Below, piece after piece: positions 26,221 to 35,200 of a stretch of 64,000 nt of DNA. The notes beneath the pieces are model-generated. The model made no database searches. It was not told the origin of the DNA and saw nothing but the letters and a program-made list of their open reading frames with translations. A program made the translations under genes and the position numbers. Position 1 is the stretch's first letter; every line of letters starts with the position of its first letter. Location: contig NZ_CP073720.1 in NCBI RefSeq assembly GCF_025137375.1, positions 7,774,501 through 7,838,500 on the forward strand, in the 5' to 3' direction. This stretch comes from Dactylosporangium fulvum (lineage in GTDB: Bacteria > Actinomycetota > Actinomycetes > Mycobacteriales > Micromonosporaceae).

Positions 26221-26766
26221 TCAGGCCGTCAGGGCCAGCAGCGCCTGCTGGCACGCCTCGATGCGCTCCTGCAGGCGTTCGCGGGTGAAGGCGGCCGGAT
26301 CCGCGGCGTACCTGGCCAGTCCCGTCTCCGACGTGAACGCCGAAGCCGGCACCGCGGACGCGTCCGGCGGTACGAACTTCAGCACCTCCTCCACGGCGGC
26401 GAGCGCGTCGGAGGCGGCAGTGCGCGCGTCGTCGCGGCGGGGCCCGGACGCGTCCGCAGGGACGGCCGCGTGCCGGGCCGCCCGTTCGCTCATCGCAAGG
26501 AACTCGCCCGGGTCGATGATCCGGGACGGTTCCGGTCCCCCGTAGGCCGGCGGCGGCACCGCATCCGGCGCGATCACGAACTCGAACCGGCGGGACGCGC
26601 CGCACGACGGGCAGGGCCCTTCGTAGACCGACCGCGGACCCGGCCCGCGGTCGTGCCGCGACCACGGGAAGTCCCACTCGCCGCACCCCGCACACGGGTG
26701 CAGGGCCATGTACAGATGGCACTCGGTCACCGACCGCGCGACCAGCAACGCAACCTCCCTCTGCAC
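26221..26766 (-). CDS. Zinc-ribbon hypothetical protein (family B, copy 2)
   Basis: Up to 181 residues from GTG 26766. A TTG at 26748 with AGGGAGG just upstream may be the true start, which would match the paralogue's N-terminus. Zinc ribbon: LHPCAGCGEWDF and GPCPSCGASRRF, then SRIIDPGEFLAMSERAARHA and VEEVLKFVPPDASAVPA, each block matching 25641-26204. It lies six bases downstream of family-A copy 2 and is the last gene of the operon that starts with the giant effector. Confidence 0.75.
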   Translation of the reverse strand: MQREVALLVARSVTECHLYMALHPCAGCGEWDFPWSRHDRGPGPRSVYEGPCPSCGASRRFEFVIAPDAVPPPAYGGPEPSRIIDPGEFLAMSERAARHAAVPADASGPRRDDARTAASDALAAVEEVLKFVPPDASAVPASAFTSETGLARYAADPAAFTRERLQERIEACQQALLALTA

Positions 26767-26772
26767 CGGCCT

Positions 26773-27423
26773 CTAGACCGGCACGGACTCGGCGACGGTC
26801 CGCGCCTGCCAGGTGGCCGGGGCGCCGGGCGGTATCGACACCGACCACACCGACACGTCCAGTGTGAACTGGCCCGACAGGTCCGCCATCCGCCGGGTCG
26901 CGGCGAACGTCAGCGTCATCGTGCCGCCGGCCAGCCGCACCGACAGCGGTTCGACGTCCGGCAGCGGCGCACCGGCCGGATACCTGTGGCGCCATGCGAC
27001 CGGGTCGCCGACGACCTCCTTCGGCCAGCTGCCCGGCCACTGCCCGTGCACGAGCAGCTCCGCATACGCCGCCGGCGGCAGGTCACCGGAGAGCACCCGC
27101 TCCCCCAGCGCGGCGACCGCACCGGCGTCGGCGAGGTGGACCGCGGAGCCGTCGTGCAGCATGAGCAGGAACTCCCGCGGCGCCGGGCCGTCGAAGTCCT
27201 CGTCCTCGAGGGTGACGGCGACGACCGCCGCGACGAAGGACGCCCGCTCGGCCTGCAGCAGCCCGCGCACGACCGCCACCGAAAGCCCGCGCTCCGCCGT
27301 CGACAGGGCCACGACCGGCGTGTCGGTGCCGTCGCCGACGGCCTTCATCCACTCGATCGTCTCGTCGTCGCTCAGCACGTACCGCCTGGCGAACTCGACG
27401 AGCCGGTCAGCACCGATCGTCAC
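26773..27423 (-). CDS. Hypothetical protein (family A, copy 2)
   Basis: 216 residues from GTG 27423, overlapping the upstream stop by four bases (GTGA). It is a paralogue of 24916-25578 with shared blocks DDETI/VxW, FDGPAPREFLLMLHDGSAVH, YAELLVHGQWPGSWPKEVVG and DPVAWRHRYPAGAPLPDVEP. It is predicted soluble with mixed alpha/beta structure; no known family recognised. Together with the next gene it mirrors the A-B pair further left. Confidence 0.75.
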   Translation of the reverse strand: MTIGADRLVEFARRYVLSDDETIEWMKAVGDGTDTPVVALSTAERGLSVAVVRGLLQAERASFVAAVVAVTLEDEDFDGPAPREFLLMLHDGSAVHLADAGAVAALGERVLSGDLPPAAYAELLVHGQWPGSWPKEVVGDPVAWRHRYPAGAPLPDVEPLSVRLAGGTMTLTFAATRRMADLSGQFTLDVSVWSVSIPPGAPATWQARTVAESVPV

Positions 27424-28478
27424 CAGTCGTCCTCCATCCAGTCACGGATCGCGGCGTCCAGCAGGCGCCGCTGCACGAACTGCCCCAGCGGTTCGGTGTC
27501 GAACCGCACGGTGCCGACCTGCCGGCCCGGCCGCAGCCGCACCGCCAGCTCGTCGAGCAGGTCCGCGGTGACGGTCGCCACCACGTCCGGCAGCACCACC
27601 CAGGCCCGCTGCGGCGACCACCGCGGCACCGGGTCGTCCGGGCCCGGCCGCCACGGCCCGCGCAGGTCCCGCAGGTGGTCCCGGACGCCGGCGGCGTGCT
27701 CGGCGAGGCCGACGGGGCGCGGGACGTCACCGTCGAAGCGGATGAACGACACCAGGTGCTCGGCCGGGCGCAGCCCTTCGGCGCGCTCCCGCCAGTCCGG
27801 GCCGGCGCTGCGGTAGAGGCCGCCGAGCAGCTGCGCGGCCGCGTCCGCCGCGTCGAACCGGACGCTGAAGTCGGTGCCGCCGGCCAGCTCCCGCGGGCTC
27901 GGTGTGGCCGCCGCGGCGAGCCGCGCGGCCGCTTCGAGGCGGTCGGCGGCGGCCGGCATCGGCAGGCCGGTCGCGAGCGGCTGCGGTCCGCGCAGCGACG
28001 GGCGCGGCCGGGGCGGGTGCGGGGCGCCGGTGACCGCGGTGCGCAACGCGGCGGCGAACTGTGCCGCGACCGCGCTCAGCTCACCTCCGGCAGCACCGAC
28101 CGTCACGGCCGGCCGGCCCGGGGCGAGGCGGCCGGTGAGCTCCCGCAGCAGCCCCCCGGCGAGCGTGTGCCACAGCCCCGGCATCGCCACGACCGTGCCC
28201 GGGGCTGGCGGCGGCGCCGCGGTGATCCGCTGCTCCCACGCCCGGACCGCGTCCGCGACCCCCACCGGGCGGCCGTCCTCGTCCACTGCGGACGCCAGCT
28301 GCCATGCCGGGTCGGCGGTGCCCGGCAGCGTCGTGCGGGGCAGCGCGGTCAGCAGCATCTCCAGCTCCGACCAGCGCCCACGGCGCTCCTGCGGCCAGTG
28401 CGCACGGGCGGCTGCCGGGGAGTGCTCGCTCAGCATCCGCGCCGCTGCGGAGTACACCCGTTCGTAGCGCTCCTGCAC
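27420..28478 (-). CDS. Hypothetical protein in giant-effector operon
   Basis: 352 residues from 28478, six bases after the AbiEi-like gene. Not recognised. Visible features are a helical N-terminus (QERYERVYSAAARMLSEHSP), a hydrophobic stretch VVAMPGLWHTLAGGLLRELT, a Pro/Arg linker, then HLVSFIRFDGDVPRPVGLAE and a C-terminal block AWVVLPDVVATVTADLLDEL ... FVQRRLLDAAIRDWMEDDW. It has no signal peptide and no clear transmembrane helix. Its place in the operon suggests a helper, adaptor or immunity role for the giant effector (inference only). Confidence 0.7.
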   Translation of the reverse strand: MQERYERVYSAAARMLSEHSPAAARAHWPQERRGRWSELEMLLTALPRTTLPGTADPAWQLASAVDEDGRPVGVADAVRAWEQRITAAPPPAPGTVVAMPGLWHTLAGGLLRELTGRLAPGRPAVTVGAAGGELSAVAAQFAAALRTAVTGAPHPPRPRPSLRGPQPLATGLPMPAAADRLEAAARLAAAATPSPRELAGGTDFSVRFDAADAAAQLLGGLYRSAGPDWRERAEGLRPAEHLVSFIRFDGDVPRPVGLAEHAAGVRDHLRDLRGPWRPGPDDPVPRWSPQRAWVVLPDVVATVTADLLDELAVRLRPGRQVGTVRFDTEPLGQFVQRRLLDAAIRDWMEDDW

Positions 28479-28484
28479 GTCAGA

Positions 28485-29249
28485 TCACCCTGCCGGGCCG
28501 CCGGGCCGCAGCAGCGCCGCGAGTGCGCGGGCGTTGCGCGGCGACAGGGCGGCGCCGTCGAGCTCGGGCAGGAACCATCGGGCGAACTCCGGGCCGTCGG
28601 TGGGGAAGAAGAACTGCGCGGCGGCGAGCGGCACGATGTCCCGGTGCAGCTCGGCGAGGTCGACCAGGTCGAGCCGGACCGCGTCGGTGATGACCCGGCG
28701 CAGCTCCAGGTGGTCCATGTGACCGCGGACGAGGTCCAGGACCGTGCGGTGCGCGACGGTGACCGGGAGCCTGCCGCGGACGGTCACCTCGTCCGGGCGC
28801 AGCGTCTCGACCAGCACCCGGGTCGCGCGCGGCGCGGGCAGCGGCTCCGGTGCGATGAAGCTGAGCCGGCCGAGGCTCGGCGCACCGAGCCGCCACGCCC
28901 GGGCCGCGGCCTCGTGCGACAGCACCGCGTCGGCGGTCACATCGCCGCCGGCGCCGGGGCGCTCCCAGGCGAAGACGGCCGGGCGCAGCGCCAGCCAGGC
29001 CGCGTAGGGATGCGCGTCGATCGGCGGGGTCGGGCTGCCGCGGACCTCGAACACGTCCCAGTCGACCCTGGTCAGCAGCACCCGGCGATGCAGCTCGGCG
29101 CGCATGGCGGGGTCGACGCCGGCACGTTCCAGCTGCGCGGCCGTCACCAGCCCGCCCTGCCGGCCCGCCACCGCCGTGACCGCCTCGAACGCCCGCTCGA
29201 CCGTCATGCCCCGCCCATCTCCGTCCACGTCCACGTCCACGTCCATCAT
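28485..29249 (-). CDS. AbiEi-like antitoxin (type IV toxin-antitoxin, winged helix)
   Basis: 254 residues from ATG 29249, whose codon overlaps the stop of the giant effector (ATGA); an internal ATG at 29207 is an alternative start. The N-terminal winged helix reads AVAGRQGGLVTAAQLERAGV and LHRRVLLTRVDWDVFEVRGS, as in AbiEi antitoxins. It is followed by the AbiEi C-terminal region, with VLSHEAAARAWRLGAP, VTVAHRTVLDLVRGHMDHLE and RRVITDAVRLDLVDLAELHR. In classical AbiE systems AbiEi represses the operon and counteracts the nucleotidyltransferase AbiEii. Here the matching AbiEii-like domain is inside the upstream giant protein (residues ~5820-6070), which strongly supports a functional pairing. 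Confidence 0.75.
   Translation of the reverse strand: MMDVDVDVDGDGRGMTVERAFEAVTAVAGRQGGLVTAAQLERAGVDPAMRAELHRRVLLTRVDWDVFEVRGSPTPPIDAHPYAAWLALRPAVFAWERPGAGGDVTADAVLSHEAAARAWRLGAPSLGRLSFIAPEPLPAPRATRVLVETLRPDEVTVRGRLPVTVAHRTVLDLVRGHMDHLELRRVITDAVRLDLVDLAELHRDIVPLAAAQFFFPTDGPEFARWFLPELDGAALSPRNARALAALLRPGGPAG
29223..29246. repeat. Hexanucleotide tandem repeat at the effector/antitoxin junction
   Basis: GTCCAC repeated three times plus GTCCAT. On the coding strand it encodes alternating Asp-Val right after the start of the AbiEi-like gene. Six-base slippage would keep the frame and only change linker length. Confidence 0.8.
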
Positions 29250-32200
29250 GCCGCTGGTCCCGGCCCGCGCTCGCCGCCACGCCGCCCGCCGTCCGCGCCG
29301 CGGCCGGGATCCGCGGAGCGACCGGGGCCGCCGACCCCACCGACCCCACCGGCTGCACCGTCGTCACCGGCACCACGCCGGGGACCACCCGGCTCACCGG
29401 CAGCCGTCCCGGTGCCGCCCGGCTCCGGACCGGCCGACGCCGGCCCGGTCACCACACCGGGAACGGTGCCGGGTGTGTGCGGCCGGACCGCGCCGCCCGG
29501 GCCCTGCACCGTGTCGTGGGTCGCGTCCGGTGTCGCCTCCACGATCGCCTGTGCCAGCCCGGTGACCGCGTCCTGCCAGGTGTACCCGGCCAGGACGGTC
29601 TGCAGTCGGCCCGCCTCGACGCGCCGCTGGACGTAGTCGCGGCGCAGCTCGGCGACCGCGTCGGCCCACACCGCGGCCCGCGCCGACCGGTTGCCCGCGA
29701 GCCCGGCGTCCGGCACGACCGCCGCCGTGCCGGCGGTGCCCGGAATCCGGCCGGCATCGGCCAGGAACTGCCCGAACCCGCTCTCGGCGGTGACGAGCAC
29801 CGGCAGGCCGTGCGCTGCCGCTTCGGCGCCGGACAGCCCGTACCCCTCGACCTTCGACGGCATGACGGCCACGTGTGCCCACCGCATGTCCTGCAGCAGC
29901 TCGCCGCGGTCGGTGGTGTAGGGCAGCAGTTCCACGACGCCCGGGCTGCCGACGGCGGCCTCCGCCTCGGCCAGCAGGACCGCCAGCTCGTCCGGCTGCA
30001 CACCGCGGACCCGCACCTGCACGGCGATCCCCCGGCGATCGAGCTCGGCGGCGGTGGCGATCAGGTCGGTGTAGCCCTTGACCGGGTCCGATGCCCGCCC
30101 GGTGAAGAGCAGGTGCATCCGCTCGCCCGGCGGCGGCCCGCTCACGTCGCCGAGCAGCTCGATACCGGGGATGAGCTCGTGGAAGCTCGGCGGCCGGATC
30201 GCGCCCTCGGCCAGGTGGCGGGCCTCGGCGGTCAGCAGCGGGCCGACACCGACGACGAGGTCGCTGTTGCGCACGACGACAGCCTCGCGGCGGGCGTACT
30301 CGGCGCCGAGCTCGGCCCGGCCCTGGATCTGCGCGTACCGCTCGATCGGCATGTGCAGCACGTCGACGAGTGCGGCCGACGGGTACCACCGGTTGCGGAT
30401 CTGCATGGCGGCGGTGCTCGAGAAGCGGGAGTGCCCGACGACCACGTCGTAGGCGTCGCTGTTCGCCGGTGGCAGGCCCTCGACGGCGTCGGGCTGTTCG
30501 CGGCGGCTCAGCTCGTACAGCTGCTCACGCGGGGTCATGCCCTCCTTCGGCGGGACGGAGCGGATCACCGCGGCACCGTGCGGTTCGGTCTCGCCGACAG
30601 TGAGCAGGGTGACCTCGGCGCCGGGGTGCGCGGCCAGCGCCCTGGTGATCTCGCCACTGGCGACCGGCAGGCCGCCGAGCCCGGCGCCGCGGCCGCTGGC
30701 GTGTGCGACGACGAGGACCCGCAGCCGGCCCACGGCGGTCTCACCGGCGGGCACCGGGTCAGCACCGGCCCACACCTGCCGCACCGGGTCCCACACGCCG
30801 GTCGCCTCGCGGGTGCGGTTGAGCAGCGGGTCGAGGAACGCCTTCGCGACCGGCAGGGCCTCGGCGACGGTCCGCAGCGGCAGGCCCGGCGTGCCGGACG
30901 CGTACTCCGCGTAGCCGGTGTGCCACTCCGGGTTCGGGATGTAGAACTTGGCCGGCACCCGCAGCGGCTCGCCCTGCTCGATCCGCCACGTGAACTCCTC
31001 GAGCAGCATCCGCTGCACCGCGGCCGCGTCCCACGGGCGGTTCACGACCAGCATCATCGTGTCGACGAGGTCCTGCACCCGGTACGGCAGGTCCCCCGTC
31101 TGGCACGACCACGTCCCCTCCGTGCGGGGCAGGCAGTCGCCGCACTTGGTCTGCGCGGTCTTGACGCCCTGGGTGAACATGCCGGACACCTTGTGGGCGA
31201 GGGTGTCGGTGAGCGAGATGAGCCGCAGCTGCGGGCTCTCCCCCGGCACGCCGGTGCGCATGATGTGCTCGGGGAAGTCGACGAGCTCCGGCTGTGCCCA
31301 CATCGGCCGGCTGCGCGGCGGGGCCAGGTCGACGCTGACCTCGGCGACGAACCGGCCGTTGAGGTAGGCGTCGTGCTTGAGCCGGGCACCCATGCCGTGC
31401 TGCAGCGGCGCCTCGTAGGTCTGCGTGAAGGTCAGGTGGTCGCCGAGGCTGCGCTGCAGGGCCTCGGTGTACTGGCGCACCATCTCGGCACGGGACGCGC
31501 CGGTGTGACCGACGAGGTCGATGTCGCTGGTGACCCGGGCATCCGGCCAGCGGGCCAGCAGCGTCTGCCCGCCCTTGATCATCCAGTGCTCGGGGTGGGC
31601 GGTGAACACCCGGGCCATCACCCGTTGCAGGACGAACTGGCGCAGCTCCTGTTCAACCGCCGTGCCGCGCCGTTCGGCGACCTCGGCGGCCCGGTCGGTG
31701 AGCTCGTGCCAGAACAGTTCGGCCGGGGAGATGCGGTCCGGGCCGAACACGGCACTGATCAGCTCCGCGCCGTTGGGCTCGGGGTGCAGGTACCGCGCGG
31801 CAAGCCCAGCGTCGAGGTCGGAGCCGTCGGTCAGCCAGCGGGCCCGCGGCGCCAGCTCGGCGTTGTCGGCGGCGGCGAGCCGCTCCAGGCCGAGCAGGAA
31901 GTCGCGCTGCCGCTCATGGGCGGGCCGCTCGCGGTCGATGGTGACCTTGGCGAGGGCGGCCTCCTGGTCGGCGGCGGTGGCGTTGTCGGCGAGGCCCTCA
32001 TAAGCCGCCCGGCGCTGGGCCTCACGGCTCGGCTGCATCGCGTGCTCGGTCTCGTGCACGATGCTCGCCGCCGCCTCCACGAACGGCGTGCCCGGCCGCA
32101 GGAACACCGCACCGGCCCGTTCGCTGTAGCCGGCGTAGCGGTGCACGCCCGGCGCGACCTGCTCCAGCATCGCGGCCGCGACCCGCCTGCCCCGTTCGCC

Positions 32201-35200
32201 GAGCACCGCGGCGGCGTGCTCGCCGTCCATCGGCACCGCCCGGGACAGCTCCTCGGCGTAGCGGGCGGCGAAGTGCGGGTCGAGGACCTGCTCCGCGAGC
32301 ACGACGGCGACGGCCTGGTCGAGCACGTGGAACCGGTGCGTGTCCGGGTCGACGCCGAACACCCGCCGGGCCAGCCCGGCCGGGTCGAGCGGGTCGGCGA
32401 GCTCGTCGCCGAAGGCGCGGATCCGGTCGCTGAGGTCCCGCAGGGCCTCCTTCAGCGGCGAGAGGTCGCCGCCGTGCCGGGCGGCGGCGGCCAGGTCCTC
32501 GACGTTGTCGGCGGCGGCGCGGATGACCTGCAGGTCACCCAGGCGCGGGTCGCTGCGCGGCAGGCCAACCGCGACGGCGTCGACCGAGGTGCGCACGTCG
32601 CCGGGGATCTGCGCGGCGGTCGGCCGGGACGGATCGGCGGGGCGCGGCGCCCAGCCGCTGAGCTCCGAGTCGATCCCGCGCAGCTCGGCGGCGGGGTCGG
32701 TGAGCGCGGCCCGGATCGCGTCGCTGAACGTGCGGTGCCCGTCCGGGTGGCGGGACCACTGCTGGAACTCCTCCCGCAGGTCCAGGCCGTGCCGGTGGGC
32801 CTGCTCGACGAGCGCCGGGTCGACGCTCGCCCGGACGGTCGCGAAACCGGTGTCGGGGAAGTCGGTCTGCAGCGTGCCGTCGGGGGCGGCCCGGTAGCGG
32901 CGGACGGTCCCGTCGGCCTCGGTGACGTCCAGCAGCACGTCCGCGCGGCGGACCTGGGCCAGCTGCAGCGCCGCGGTGATCGGGTCGGCGGCGTCGGGGT
33001 GCCGCGACGCGGTCGTGGAGAGCTTGATGAGCGCCGTCTCGGTGCTGCCGCGCGGGTCGAACCGCCACTGCGGGCCCGTCCCGGCGCCGGCTTCCTGCCC
33101 GGCGCGGATGGCGTCCAGCTCGTGCTGGAAGAGGGTGAGCACCGCCCGGCCGGTGGCGGCGTCCGGCATCTGCACGGACACCTCGATCGTCTCCCGCCCG
33201 CCGGGCTCGACGGTCTTGGCGACGAACGTCAGGTGGTAGTCGACGCGGGTGGTGACGGTGCGGGCGGAGCTCTCCTGGAAGTCGCTGGTCTCCATGCGGG
33301 CACCGGACGGCGCGGACGTCTGCTCGGCGGCCGCGGCGCCGCCGGTGAAGCGTTCGCTCAGCCCGCCGAGGCTCGCCTGGTCCTCGGCGAGGGTCCGGCC
33401 GGTCAGGGCGAGCCGGGCCCGTTCGTCGCCGATGCCGACGGTGCGCTGCGACCGGTTGACCCGGCGGATCTCGGCGACCTCGATCTCGGAGGTGACCCGC
33501 AGCTGGGACTGCTCGGCCCGGACCCACACCTGGACCATCCGGTTCTCCCGGGCCGGGTCGCTGAGCGTGATCGACGGGTGCCCGCCGGGGCCGGCGACGC
33601 GTTCCAGGGCCGGGGTGCGCGCCAGCGCGGACAGCTGCCTGCGCAGGTCGGCGTCGCGGGCGGCGAGCCCGGCGCGGCCCAGCAGGTCCTTGCCGGCGAG
33701 CCGGTCGCTGATCACCTCGTGCAGGCGGCCGATGTCGGCGGTCTCGACGACGGAGCGGTCCGGCATCGGCAGCTGCCGCGGGTCGGCCGGGCCGTCCACG
33801 ACCGCCGACGAGCGGGGCACCAGCTGGTCCCTGGTGGCCAGCTGCACCAGCGAGCCGCTGACGACGCCGTAGGAGCTGTCCGGCGCGCCGTGCCGAGTGA
33901 CCAGGTCGGCCATCCGCCGCGGCAGCTGCTTCAGCGGGTGCGGCACCGACCGGGACACCTCGATGTGGATCTCGATCGGCCGGCGCATCCGCACGACCCC
34001 GTCGGCGATCATGAGGCCCTGCACGACGGTGCGCTGCCCGCCGACGGTGCCGAACCTGGTGTAGCCGCGGTTGGTGCCGCCACTGGCCTCCGGTGTGTCC
34101 AGGGCGGTGCCGTGCCCACTGCCGCCGGTGCCGTACCCGTACCCGCTCACCCATGTCTGCTCATGCTGGGCGTACGCGTAGTCCTGCAGGATCGGCAACA
34201 CGTCCGGCCTGGTGCCGATGGGCGTGCCGGCGCCGAGCGTGGCGGTGATCCGGACGGTGACGTGCTCGACCCACAGCCGGCCGGACGGCACCGGGAACGA
34301 GGCCGTGAACCCCTCCGGGGACAGCATGCTGTCGAGCTGCCCCGTCCAGCGCTTGCCGGCGAGGCTGCCGGACAGCCCCTGCCACAGGCCGGGCAGCCGC
34401 CCGGCAGCGCCCGGCACGACCTGCTCGACCCGGGCCAGGACTTCCTGGAACAGCTCGACCGGGCGGCCGTCGCGGGCCGACAGGCGGATCGCGGGCTCCA
34501 GGACGCTGTGGCCGAGGGCCTGACCGAGGTGGTCGGCGAGGCGCCGCGCACCCTCCGCCGGCGGCACCGCCGGCAGTCCCTGCTCCTGGCGGATGATCGC
34601 GCTGATGCGGGCCGCCGGGTCCGTGACCGTCCTCGGCACCGACGCGTCCGGGAACTGCTCGCCAAGCTTCCAGGCGATGCCGGTCGCCAGGTCCGGCGGC
34701 GTGCCGTACCGGTCGAGGAGCCCGGCGACGACCTTGCGGTCCAGCGTCAGGTGCCCAGTGCTGTAGCGGTGCAGTGCGTCGGCGATCATGTCGGCCGGGA
34801 CGGGGTGCTCACCGGCCACGTGGAGCTCCAGCGCGACGCGTTCCGGGATGGCGTAGACGACGTCGCGGGCCGGGAGGCTCTCGTGCGCGGTCCGGGTGCC
34901 GCCGAGGACCTTCGGGTGGTGCTCGACGCCAGTGATCTCCAGGTCGACGGGCATGCGGTAGATGTACTGCTTCTCGTTGCCGCTGGTGTGGATCCGCAGC
35001 CGCTCACGACCGTAGATGCGGGTCGAGGTGTGCGACTCGGCGTCGAACCAGCTGCGCGAGCCGCGCAGGCCGACGGCGGCGTCGCCGACGGGTTCGCCGG
35101 CCACGTCGGTGTCGGCGCCGAGGTCGAGCCCGCCGCGCAGCGAGCCGCCCGCGTCGCCACCGACCTGCCGGCCGAACGTGACCGCGTCGGCGCCCATCGT

